Below the pieces are notes generated by a model. That model did not search any database, was not told where the DNA came from, and saw nothing but the letters and a program-made list of their open reading frames with translations. From CAIVAT01 sp049317265 (GTDB taxonomy: Bacteria; Bacteroidota; Bacteroidia; Bacteroidales; FEN-979), in the NCBI GenBank assembly GCA_049317265.1, contig JBMOIP010000007.1, positions 62,001 through 126,000 on the forward strand: DNA of 64,000 bases, read 5' to 3'. The position numbers and the translations under genes are program-made. Below are positions 8,409-15,949 of this stretch, piece after piece. Positions within the stretch are counted from its first letter, which is position 1. Every line of letters starts with the position of its first letter.

Positions 8409-10922
8409 ATGGTTAGACGAGTTGTTATTGTTTTTCTCCTTTTTCTCCTGGTTCAGGCTGCATGGGCAGATGGATGGCGTAAGGGGGAAATGGAGGTAAA
8501 AGTGATGGTTAGCCAGGCTTCTGACCTTCAGAAGATCCGTGATCTGGGGCTGGATTTTGAACCTGCTACCCAAGATGGCAGCGCTGTACGGATGTATTTG
8601 GTCGCTGACGAATTAAAATTGGTGCAAAAAGCCCGTCTTGCCTACAAAATTACCATCCCCGACATGAACAGGCACTTTGAGCATTTCTGGGACAATCCCC
8701 TCGTACCTTCTGGCTATTACACTTATGATCAGATTATTGCCATTGCCGACAGTCTCGCCACCAATTTCCCTGCAATCTGTAAAAAGGTGAGCTGGGGAAC
8801 TTCGGTTGGAGGCCGCCAGCTTGCTGCGTTGAAAATCAGCGACAATGTCAATAATGACGAACCTGAACCTGAAATCATGTTCGACGGGGGAATCCATGGT
8901 GATGAAGTGGGAGGATCTCAGAACATCATCCTGTTTGCCAGGGATTTATGTCTCGGGTTTGGCGCTGATCCTGCCATCACAAACCTCATCAACGACCGGG
9001 AGATCTGGCTGTACCTCATGGTCAATCCCGACGGGCGTGAATCAATGTCGCGATACAACAACAACGGGGTTGACTGCAACCGCGACAACGGGTACATGTG
9101 GAACGGGGAAGGGAACAGCTGGAGCGCTTTTTCTCAGGTTGAAACAAAAGCGTTGCGTAACCTGATCCTCGATAACCAGTTTGTGGTTTATACAAACTAC
9201 CACAGCGGTACCGAGGTGCTTGCCTATCCCTGGAGTTACAGATCAAATCCAACCCGCGACAACGAACATATCAATCAGCTTGCCGGTGTTTACTCAACTG
9301 CTTCCGGGTATGCATACCTGCAGTATGGACAGGGGTACAACATCATGTACGCCATCAACGGCAGCACCAAGGATTTCCAGTATGGCAGCCTTGGAAATAT
9401 CGGATGGTCCATCGAGATCTCCGTCGACAAGCAACCAGCCTCATCACAGATCAGCCACTTTTATACTGTCAATAAACCGGCAATGCTGGAACTCATCAAC
9501 CGATGTGGCTGGGGAGTTTCGGGCATGATAACGGATTCTGTCTCCGGGGCACCGGTAAAGGCTTCAATTCAGGTTAACAACTATTTTCCCATTTATAACG
9601 ATCCGGCCATAGGTGATTATCACAAGTATATTCTCCCCGGAACCTATACATTGAAGGTTGTGGCCAACGGATACAAGCCAAAGACAATTTATAATGTGAC
9701 CGTTCCTTCCACAGGCAGTGTGGTTGCAGATGTACAGCTTGTCCCTGCTGTAAACCATTTTGCCTACAAGGTTGCCAGCTGCCGTATCCCGGGTAATAAT
9801 TTCGGGGATGAAGGATTTACCCCCGGCGCACTTGGACGGCCCGACTCGATCCCATACTCCCTGGGAAGAAGCGGGTGGATCGTTCTGGACATGGGAGACA
9901 CCATTTTCAACGGACCGGGAAACGATTTTAAAATTATCCAGGCAGGAACAGTCAGCAAATCCTTTACAGTATCAGCCGGGAACAACATCGATGGCCCCTT
10001 CACTGCCATTGGCACCGGAACAGGAACCACCGGCTTTGACCTTGCCGCTGTATCCATAAATAAAGCCAGGTACCTGAATATCAAGGATAACGGAACCGGG
10101 GCAGCCTCCGGACCGGGGGCAGGCTTCAACCTGGATGCTGTTGAAATGCTTACAATTCCCGTTTCTGCTGAATTCACTGCAACGTCAACCACTCCCTGTA
10201 TCGGTTCACCCGTGAGTTTCACGGATGCTTCAGCCGGAAATCCAACAACATGGTCCTGGTCTTTCCCCGGGGGTGTTCCGGCAACATCAACCCTGCAAAA
10301 CCCTGCAGATATTCATTATGACACCCCTGGCCAATACACTGTTTCACTTACAGTTTCGAATGGGATTACCACTGGCTCAAAAACAAAAGTTGATTTCATT
10401 ATTTCCTCTTTACCCCCTGCAGTAACCCTGGGAAATGACACTTCATTATGTGAATGGAGTTCCATCCTGCTGGATGCAGGGAACCCGGGGTCTGCCTATT
10501 TATGGTCAACCGGTGCAACTACGCAGACCATCATGGTCGATTCAACGGGGATCGGTTATGGCTCCCGTGATTTCCGTGCCAGGGTTACAAATCCAACCGG
10601 TTGTGCAGCAGAGGATACCATAAAAGTTACTTTTGAAAATTGCACCGGAATCAGGGATTTCAACGTTCAGCATGAAGTATCGGTCTATCCAAACCCCTCC
10701 GGCGGGTATTTCGTCATGGATATCAGGGGTTTTAAAGGGGGGACCTGGGAACTCTCCTCAATGCAGGGTAATGTGATTGCTGACGGAAACATACCGAATG
10801 CAGATTATCATGCGGATATGAATAGGAGGAAATTCCCCCAGGGTCTTTATCTCCTTAAAGTGAATGGTAGGGATGTTTCTGCTATAAGGAAACTCTTAGT
10901 CACTCCATCCTTGGGAAAATAA
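8409..10922 (+). CDS. Secreted M14-family zinc carboxypeptidase with PKD and T9SS sorting domains
   Basis: 837 residues from the ATG at 8409. The frame is open further upstream, but only through the 8-bp repeat, and a signal peptide begins at this ATG (RRVVIVFLLFLLVQAAWA). The peptidase domain covers ~90-370: zinc ligands H163 and E166 in GIHGDEVGG, third ligand H265 in NYHSGTE, catalytic Glu ~336 in IEISVD, plus the NPDGRE and CNRDNG motifs. A carboxypeptidase-regulatory-like fold (~375-455), a discoidin-like module (~456-580), a PKD domain (~583-665), an Ig-like domain and a T9SS sorting domain (~750-837, VYPNPSGGYF) follow. It would cleave C-terminal residues of peptides outside the cell, probably for nutrition. 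All key residues are present. Confidence 0.9.
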   Translation: MVRRVVIVFLLFLLVQAAWADGWRKGEMEVKVMVSQASDLQKIRDLGLDFEPATQDGSAVRMYLVADELKLVQKARLAYKITIPDMNRHFEHFWDNPLVPSGYYTYDQIIAIADSLATNFPAICKKVSWGTSVGGRQLAALKISDNVNNDEPEPEIMFDGGIHGDEVGGSQNIILFARDLCLGFGADPAITNLINDREIWLYLMVNPDGRESMSRYNNNGVDCNRDNGYMWNGEGNSWSAFSQVETKALRNLILDNQFVVYTNYHSGTEVLAYPWSYRSNPTRDNEHINQLAGVYSTASGYAYLQYGQGYNIMYAINGSTKDFQYGSLGNIGWSIEISVDKQPASSQISHFYTVNKPAMLELINRCGWGVSGMITDSVSGAPVKASIQVNNYFPIYNDPAIGDYHKYILPGTYTLKVVANGYKPKTIYNVTVPSTGSVVADVQLVPAVNHFAYKVASCRIPGNNFGDEGFTPGALGRPDSIPYSLGRSGWIVLDMGDTIFNGPGNDFKIIQAGTVSKSFTVSAGNNIDGPFTAIGTGTGTTGFDLAAVSINKARYLNIKDNGTGAASGPGAGFNLDAVEMLTIPVSAEFTATSTTPCIGSPVSFTDASAGNPTTWSWSFPGGVPATSTLQNPADIHYDTPGQYTVSLTVSNGITTGSKTKVDFIISSLPPAVTLGNDTSLCEWSSILLDAGNPGSAYLWSTGATTQTIMVDSTGIGYGSRDFRARVTNPTGCAAEDTIKVTFENCTGIRDFNVQHEVSVYPNPSGGYFVMDIRGFKGGTWELSSMQGNVIADGNIPNADYHADMNRRKFPQGLYLLKVNGRDVSAIRKLLVTPSLGK

Positions 10923-10944
10923 CCCTCCCTGTAGGGTGAATTGC

Positions 10945-10952
10945 TAATTTTG
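10945..10952 (+). promoter_or_regulatory. Bacteroidota -7 promoter element for rsmE
   Basis: TAATTTTG, 17 bp upstream of the rsmE ATG; matches TAnnTTTG. Confidence 0.6.
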
Positions 10953-10969
10953 CAGTAATAAAGTCGCTC

Positions 10970-11680
10970 ATGCAATTATTCTATATTCACAGTATTTCGG
11001 GCAACACATGCATCCTTAGTGAAGAAGAATCCTGGCACAGTATCAAAGTCCTGCGCCTGTCGGAAGGAAACCTCCTTGACCTGACAGATGGAGCAGGTAA
11101 TTTCTACCGTGGAACACTGACCCAGGCGCATCACAAGAAGTGTGTCGTTGAAATTTCGGATGCAAGGTATATTCAACCGGCACCGCACCACCTTCACATT
11201 GCCATTGCTCCCACCAAAAATATTGACCGTTTTGAGTGGTTTCTTGAAAAATCAACTGAAATTGGCATAAACGAGATCACGCCCTTGTGGTGTGAACATT
11301 CCGAACGCGAGGTTGTAAAACCTGAAAGGCTTGAAAAAGTGCTGGTCGCAGCCATGAAACAATCGCTTCGGTCATGGCTGCCCTCATTGAACACACCTGT
11401 AAAATTCACGGATTTTATTCACAGGGAGTACAAGGGCCAGAAATTCATTGGTTATTGCGAAACCGGGAATGAATCAGCACTGCATGACATCTACCAACCG
11501 GGTTCAGATGTCCTGATCCTGATTGGTCCGGAAGGCGATTTTTCAAAAAAAGAAATTGAGTTTTCTGCGAATGCAGGCTTTACTCCGATAAGCCTGGGAG
11601 AATCACGTTTGCGAACTGAGACCGCTGGAGTTGTGGCATGCCATACCATCGGGTTGATGAACGCGATGAAGAAAGCATAA
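10970..11680 (+). CDS. rsmE: 16S rRNA (uracil-1498-N3)-methyltransferase RsmE
   Basis: 236 residues, normal for the family. An N-terminal PUA-like domain (residues ~1-70) is followed by a SPOUT/trefoil-knot methyltransferase domain. Diagnostic C-terminal motifs are LIGPEGDFSKKEIE (near 180) and SLGESRLRTETAGV (near 205), which form the SAM-binding knot. It methylates N3 of U1498 in the decoding region of 16S rRNA in the cytoplasm. It has its own promoter and a strong terminator, so it is probably monocistronic. Confidence 0.95.
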   Translation: MQLFYIHSISGNTCILSEEESWHSIKVLRLSEGNLLDLTDGAGNFYRGTLTQAHHKKCVVEISDARYIQPAPHHLHIAIAPTKNIDRFEWFLEKSTEIGINEITPLWCEHSEREVVKPERLEKVLVAAMKQSLRSWLPSLNTPVKFTDFIHREYKGQKFIGYCETGNESALHDIYQPGSDVLILIGPEGDFSKKEIEFSANAGFTPISLGESRLRTETAGVVACHTIGLMNAMKKA

Positions 11681-11712
11681 AAAAAGCCGACAAAGGAGTC
11701 GGCTTTTTTTTT
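11681..11712. terminator. Bidirectional intrinsic terminator between rsmE and the HU gene
   Basis: The stem AAGCCGAC/GTCGGCTT with a short loop is flanked by A and T runs on both sides. It serves rsmE on the plus strand and the convergent HU gene on the minus strand. Confidence 0.85.
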
Positions 11713-11725
11713 AAGCAGTAAAGGC

Positions 11726-11998
11726 TTACTTTACTTTTTTGCTCAGAGCTGCACCTGCCTTGAATTTAACAACCTTCTTGGCTGCGATCTTGATCTCTTT
11801 CCCGTTCTGTGGGTTACGTCCCTTGCGGGCAGCCCTTTTTGAAACGGAGAATGAGCCGAAATCAACTAAAGCAACTCTTTCGCCCTTGCTGAGCGCTTTC
11901 TTCGTATTATCAATAAAAGCTTCCAGAGCGCGCTTTGCCTCAGCTTTGTTGATTTTTGCATCAATGGCAATTGCTTCGATTAATTGAGCTTTGTTCAT
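11726..11998 (-). CDS. HU-family DNA-binding protein
   Basis: 90 residues, the standard length. The protein begins MNKAQLIEAIAIDAKINKAEAK, and the flexible-arm signature is GSFSVSKRAARKGRNPQNG, followed by KIAAKKVVKFKAG. It is a dimeric nucleoid protein that bends DNA non-specifically. It is Lys/Ala-rich as expected. The promoter TATATTTG lies about 40 bp upstream of the ATG, and the gene shares a terminator with rsmE. Confidence 0.95.
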   Translation of the reverse strand: MNKAQLIEAIAIDAKINKAEAKRALEAFIDNTKKALSKGERVALVDFGSFSVSKRAARKGRNPQNGKEIKIAAKKVVKFKAGAALSKKVK

Positions 11999-12038
11999 TT
12001 TTCGTAAGTTTTAATTAATACATGAATAATAATCCTTG

Positions 12039-12046
12039 CAAATATA
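12039..12046 (-). promoter_or_regulatory. Bacteroidota -7 promoter element for the HU gene
   Basis: TATATTTG on the minus strand, 40 bp upstream of the HU start codon. Confidence 0.6.
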
Positions 12047-12141
12047 AGGCATCCAAGAAAAAAGTCAAGTGTTTTCGGCCCAAAAGGGTTGAAAATGTTG
12101 ATAAAATGGAGCTTTTGTTAATATCTCCGGCCCTAAAAACG

Positions 12142-13110
12142 TTAAATATCACGGGTTTCGTGAAATAATCTTCCGAAACCCCGAAGGAAATCCCCGCTGT
12201 TCATGACTTTGCGGCCCGACAGTTGCAACTCATTTAAATGAATATATCCATTTTTTGCCCCAACTTTGAGATAGGTTTTTCCATCTGATAAAAATTCACC
12301 TGGTACCGACCCGGATTCGGCCTGTTCGGCAACCGCCCTGTAAATTTTAAGAATTTGCTCCCCATCTGCCGTTTTCAACTTTGTATATGCTCCAGGGTGA
12401 GGGCTCAGACCACGGATGAAATTATAAAGGGTCGTTACCTCCTGGTTCCAGTCGATGAGACAATCCTCCTTGAAAATCTTGGGTGCCGGTTTAAGTGTTT
12501 CAGCCAAGGTGATCAGCGACTCCTGCTGAATTTCTTCAAATGTCCCTGCAACGATCTGCCTGATTGTTTCTAACACAAGTGAAGCTCCTGCAACCATCAG
12601 CCTGTCGTGAAGTTCACCGGCTGTTTCGTCGGGCCCGATGGGGACTTTACCCGACAACAGAATTCTGCCGGTATCGATCTGTTCATTCAGGAAAAAGGTG
12701 GTAACTCCGGTTTCGGTCTCCCCGTTCATGACAGCCCTGTTAATAGGTGCCGCTCCACGGTATTGGGGTAAAAGGGAAGCATGAAGGTTGAAGGTCCCCA
12801 ATGGTGGCAGTGACCATACCTGCTTTGGCATCATGCGAAAAGCAATGACTATTTGTAAATCAGGCTTATAAGCTGCTAGTTGTTCGATAAAACCGGGATC
12901 CTTCATGTTGACCGGTTGCAATACAGGGATACCGTTCTGCATACCAAATTCCTTCACCGGGGATGACCTCTCTTTCAATCCCCTCCCTGCAATTTTGTCG
13001 GGCACTGTAACGATCGCCACCACAGAAAATCCGGCAGCAAGTATCTTTTCCAGTGAGGCAACTGCAAAATCAGGGGTGCCAAAAAAAATAATGCGGGGAG
13101 ATGGTGTCAT
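12142..13110 (-). CDS. fmt: Methionyl-tRNA formyltransferase
   Basis: 322 residues. An N-terminal formyltransferase Rossmann domain (residues 1-~205) opens with IIFFGTPDFAVASLEKI. The catalytic core is FNLHASLLPQYRGAAP (Asn and His), followed by GVTTFFLNEQIDTGRIL (catalytic Asp). The C-terminal OB-fold domain (~210-315) contains RGLSPHPGAYTKL. It formylates initiator Met-tRNA using 10-formyl-THF. The ATG follows directly after a hairpin with a T run that would terminate the upstream TPR gene, so fmt either depends on read-through or has a promoter I cannot recognise. Confidence 0.95.
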   Translation of the reverse strand: MTPSPRIIFFGTPDFAVASLEKILAAGFSVVAIVTVPDKIAGRGLKERSSPVKEFGMQNGIPVLQPVNMKDPGFIEQLAAYKPDLQIVIAFRMMPKQVWSLPPLGTFNLHASLLPQYRGAAPINRAVMNGETETGVTTFFLNEQIDTGRILLSGKVPIGPDETAGELHDRLMVAGASLVLETIRQIVAGTFEEIQQESLITLAETLKPAPKIFKEDCLIDWNQEVTTLYNFIRGLSPHPGAYTKLKTADGEQILKIYRAVAEQAESGSVPGEFLSDGKTYLKVGAKNGYIHLNELQLSGRKVMNSGDFLRGFGRLFHETRDI

Positions 13111-13134
13111 AAAAAAAGCCTGAAAAATCAGGCT
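13111..13134 (-). terminator. Intrinsic terminator after the TPR gene
   Basis: On the minus strand, the stem AGCCTGA/TCAGGCT with a 4-base loop is followed by a run of T that ends right at the fmt start codon. An additional imperfect inverted repeat lies at 13154-13194 (ATGAGGAATGAAGA paired with TCTTCACTCCTCAT). Confidence 0.7.
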
Positions 13135-13200
13135 GGGAATTTAAGAATTAAGTATGAGGAATGAAGAATCAATAACCAACTCTTCACTCCTCATATGAAA

Positions 13201-13902
13201 CTATTTTTTTATCAATCCTTCAGAATAGGAGATATACTTGTCAATTTCCCTTCCTTCGTAGGAACGAGGATACTCTTCCTTGATCCTTTTATAAATGCTT
13301 AGCGCCTTTTCGAAATTTCCAAGCTCTTCATAAGCCATGGCCGATTTCATCAGGAACAGCGGAGAGGTAAACTCATTCTTCTTCATTTCGGCAGCGTCCA
13401 TATAGAGATCTGCGGCTTTCTGCACCTGCTTCAACTCCATGTTGGCATCTCCCATGGCGCCTTTGGCCATCGGCCCAACCAGCTGATCCTTTGCACTGAA
13501 CTTGCCAAGCTGTTCCAGGGCCTGGTCAAACTGTCCAAGTTTCAGATAGCAAACACCTGCATAATAATGAGCGAGATTGGCCGATTTGGTCATCCCGAAC
13601 TCATCAGTAATTGCAAGAAATCCAAGGTATTGTCCGTCGCCGTTCAGCGCCTTCTTCAATGAATCCTGTTCGAAATATTTTTCTGCCATGAACATCTGCG
13701 CCTGTGCGTCTTTCTCCTTGGGAGCAAGATAAAACCGTTTAAACCCGAAAAAACCGAGTACGATCACAATTAATACGCCAACAACGATCAGGATGATCTG
13801 CTGGTACTTTTCAATGAACTGTTCTGTTTTGCTGAATGCTTCTTCAACCGCAACGATACGTTCTTCTGTTTTGTCAATCTTTTTATCCTGCTTACTTGCC
13901 AT
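13201..13902 (-). CDS. Single-pass membrane TPR protein (YfgM-like)
   Basis: 233 residues from the ATG at 13902. A longer in-frame start at 13965 is rejected because the promoter TAATTTTG (13924-13931) lies downstream of it. A short Lys/Glu-rich cytoplasmic N-terminus is followed by one membrane helix (~35-57, IILIVVGVLIVIVLGFFGF). The rest is tetratricopeptide-like helices (NLAHYYAGVCYLKLGQFDQALEQL near 110-135, and ELGNFEKALSIYKRI near 190). The topology matches YfgM-type proteins, which associate with the Sec translocon and periplasmic chaperones, but a Bacteroidota-specific role is possible. It is divergent from the TrmH-like gene. Confidence 0.8.
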   Translation of the reverse strand: MASKQDKKIDKTEERIVAVEEAFSKTEQFIEKYQQIILIVVGVLIVIVLGFFGFKRFYLAPKEKDAQAQMFMAEKYFEQDSLKKALNGDGQYLGFLAITDEFGMTKSANLAHYYAGVCYLKLGQFDQALEQLGKFSAKDQLVGPMAKGAMGDANMELKQVQKAADLYMDAAEMKKNEFTSPLFLMKSAMAYEELGNFEKALSIYKRIKEEYPRSYEGREIDKYISYSEGLIKK

Positions 13903-13923
13903 GATATCTGAATTTTGGAGGTG

Positions 13924-13931
13924 CAAAATTA
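13924..13931 (-). promoter_or_regulatory. Bacteroidota -7 promoter element for the TPR gene
   Basis: TAATTTTG on the minus strand, 21 bp upstream of the ATG at 13902. It decides that start over the upstream one. Confidence 0.6.
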
Positions 13932-13972
13932 CATTTTTTCCTGAACAACAGGTATGATGGTCCAATTTTTTT

Positions 13973-13980
13973 TACTTTTG
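13973..13980 (+). promoter_or_regulatory. Bacteroidota -7 promoter element for the trmH-like gene
   Basis: TACTTTTG ends 10 bp upstream of the ATG at 13991, so the leader is only a few nucleotides; the alternative ATG at 14003 would give a slightly longer one. Confidence 0.6.
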
Positions 13981-13990
13981 CACGATTCCA

Positions 13991-14716
13991 ATGCGCAGGA
14001 GCATGAATCAGGTTGACGATCAGAACCCCACCTTTTCAAAAGAATTGATTGCATACCTTAGCAATTTTGTCACTGAGGAACGCTTTCAGAAATTCAGTGA
14101 CACCCTCCGTTACCGGACCCGCCACCTCACCATTGTCCTTGAAGATATATTCCAGTCGCACAATGCCAGCGCCGTGCTCAGAACCTGTGATTGTTTCGGC
14201 ATCCAGGATGTGCACATCATAGAGAACCGCAACAAGTACGAGGTAAACCCCGATGTTGCCCTCGGAGCTTCCAAATGGCTGGATCTCCTCAAATATAACA
14301 AGCAGGAAAACAACACGGTTTCATCTATCAATGCGCTTAAAAACAAGGGATATCGTGTGGTAGCCACTACCCCGCATAAAGACGGCTATACCCCCGACAC
14401 GTTACCACTGGATCAAAAAACGGCCCTTATCTTTGGAACTGAACTTGCCGGGCTCACCCCCGATGCCATGGAACTGGCCGACGATTTCATCAGGATCCCC
14501 ATGGTCGGATTTACCGAAAGCCTCAACATCAGTGTTTCTGCGGCCATCTTCATACAGACCCTGACTACACGCCTGAGAAATTCGGATATCTCATGGCAAC
14601 TTTCTGAATATGAACAAAATACCATAATGATCAACTGGCTCCGGCAATCCATTAAAAAGTCAGACATGATCATCCAGGATTTTCTGCAAAAAAACGCCCC
14701 GCCAATCACCAAATAA
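13991..14716 (+). CDS. trmH: TrmH-family (SpoU class) RNA 2'-O-methyltransferase, probably tRNA Gm18
   Basis: 241 residues (or 237 from the second ATG at 14003). SPOUT motifs are motif 1 NASAVLRTCDCFGIQDVHII (near 57), motif 2 LIFGTELAGL (near 148) and motif 3 IPMVGFTESLNISVSAAI (near 172), with the Arg and Asn/Ser positions of 2'-O-methyltransferases. The short N-terminal helical extension and C-terminal tail are like those of TrmH, which methylates G18 in the tRNA D-loop. Other SpoU subfamilies modify rRNA, so the exact target is inferred. Cytoplasmic. Confidence 0.85.
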   Translation: MRRSMNQVDDQNPTFSKELIAYLSNFVTEERFQKFSDTLRYRTRHLTIVLEDIFQSHNASAVLRTCDCFGIQDVHIIENRNKYEVNPDVALGASKWLDLLKYNKQENNTVSSINALKNKGYRVVATTPHKDGYTPDTLPLDQKTALIFGTELAGLTPDAMELADDFIRIPMVGFTESLNISVSAAIFIQTLTTRLRNSDISWQLSEYEQNTIMINWLRQSIKKSDMIIQDFLQKNAPPITK

Positions 14717-14791
14717 CATTGATTAGCAGAAAAACCTCACATTTCTTCCCCTTTCGTAAATGTGTGACCGTAAATCATAAATCTTTTTTCA

Positions 14792-14799
14792 TACCTTTG
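14792..14799 (+). promoter_or_regulatory. Bacteroidota -7 promoter element for the bTHX gene
   Basis: TACCTTTG, 32 bp upstream of the bTHX ATG. Confidence 0.6.
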
Positions 14800-14831
14800 C
14801 CGATTGTCAGAAATTACTAATTTTATGTTTT

Positions 14832-15119
14832 ATGGGAAAAGGAGATAAAAAAACAAAGCGTGGCAAAATCATCATCGGTTCATCAGGAATCAGCAGGTCA
14901 CGTAAAAAGAAAAAAACCGTTGCTGTCACAGCCAAAGCCGAACCAAAAAAAGAGGTTGAAAAGGACGTAGCACAAGCTGCCCCAAAGAAAACCGCAAAGA
15001 AGGCTGAAGAGCATGTTGATATCGCTGAAGACAAGCACAAAGCTGCAAAAGCCAAGAAGAAATCGGATGATGAAGGAACTGAAGGTGAAGCTACACACGT
15101 AGAACCTGCAGCAGAATAA
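14832..15119 (+). CDS. 30S ribosomal protein THX with long Lys/Ala/Glu-rich C-terminal tail
   Basis: 95 residues. Residues 1-27 (MGKGDKKTKRGKIIIGSSGI, then SRSRKKK) correspond to the Thermus Thx peptide, which binds in the head of the 30S subunit, and to the bTHX family found in Bacteroidota. Residues 28-95 are an added low-complexity tail rich in K, A and E, predicted to be disordered or a charged single helix. The core makes the family call firm. The tail makes this protein about three times the length of Thermus Thx and its role is unknown. The gene has its own promoter and an intrinsic terminator, so it is expressed as a single unit. It is easily missed as a hypothetical protein. Confidence 0.82.
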   Translation: MGKGDKKTKRGKIIIGSSGISRSRKKKKTVAVTAKAEPKKEVEKDVAQAAPKKTAKKAEEHVDIAEDKHKAAKAKKKSDDEGTEGEATHVEPAAE

Positions 15120-15147
15120 CATCAAGTCTCACAGATTTTACTGAACA

Positions 15148-15187
15148 CGTCCGGACAGGCTCTTGCTTTTCCGGACGATTTTGTTTT
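15148..15187 (+). terminator. Intrinsic terminator after the bTHX gene
   Basis: The perfect stem CGTCCGGA/TCCGGACG is followed by ATTTTGTTTT. It ends directly at the rsmG start codon. Confidence 0.8.
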
Positions 15188-15814
15188 ATGATGACCCTAC
15201 CAGAAAAATATTTTCCAGGTTTATCCGAGAGGCAGCTTGAACAATTTGCCCGGATGGAGTTGCTTTACCGCGAATGGAATGCCATGATCAATGTCGTCTC
15301 CCGGAAAGATGTTGATCAACTGGTGCTCCATCACATTCTCTATTCACTTTCTATTGCAAAGGTCGTTACATTCAAGCCTGGAACCACGATCATGGATGCC
15401 GGTACAGGTGGCGGCTTTCCGGGAATCCCGCTGGCAGCCATGTTCCCTGAAACCCAATTCACCCTGGTTGATTCCATCGGGAAGAAGATTAAGGTCATCA
15501 CAGAAATTGCAACAGAACTGAAACTCAACAATGTCACCACCCTCAATTCACGGTTTGAATCGGTAAAAGGCAGATTCGACTTTATTACCGGACGGGCTGT
15601 ATCAAAACTTCCCCTCTTCGTTTCCATGGTTAAAAACTCCCTGAACCCTAAAGGATTTAATGATATTGCAAACGGGATTCTTTACCTTACCGGGGGCGAT
15701 GTAGAGCAGGAAATCACCTTGATCAGGGCACAATCTGAAACCTGGTCCATCGCGGAATTTTTCAGTGAGGACTATTTTACCACCAAAAAACTGGCCCACC
15801 TTCATAACTTTTAA
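15188..15814 (+). CDS. rsmG: 16S rRNA (guanine-527-N7)-methyltransferase RsmG
   Basis: 208 residues, the usual size. The N-terminus (LPEKYFPGLSERQLEQFARM) and NVVSRKD match the family. The SAM-binding motif I is MDAGTGGGFPGIPLA (near 68), followed by FTLVDSIGKKIKVI, and then the family motif FITGRAVSKLP near 130. It makes m7G527 in 16S rRNA; loss gives low-level streptomycin resistance in other bacteria. The ATG follows immediately after the bTHX terminator and no TAnnTTTG element is visible, so its promoter is unclear. Confidence 0.95.
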   Translation: MMTLPEKYFPGLSERQLEQFARMELLYREWNAMINVVSRKDVDQLVLHHILYSLSIAKVVTFKPGTTIMDAGTGGGFPGIPLAAMFPETQFTLVDSIGKKIKVITEIATELKLNNVTTLNSRFESVKGRFDFITGRAVSKLPLFVSMVKNSLNPKGFNDIANGILYLTGGDVEQEITLIRAQSETWSIAEFFSEDYFTTKKLAHLHNF

Positions 15815-15949
15815 TAAGAATTCCGGCTTATTATCAAACACTTAAACAATTATTCACGGTTAGGTGCAGTTACCTCTTGCCCATGTCACCGTTTTTTCTT
15901 TATTTAGCCCTCTAATTCTCCCAAATACTAACCCTTTAAATCAGGATTT

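Noticed and set aside
15813..15834. Short palindrome TAATAAG/CTTATTA after rsmG as a terminator
   Set aside because: The stem is only 7 AT-rich pairs and no T run follows.
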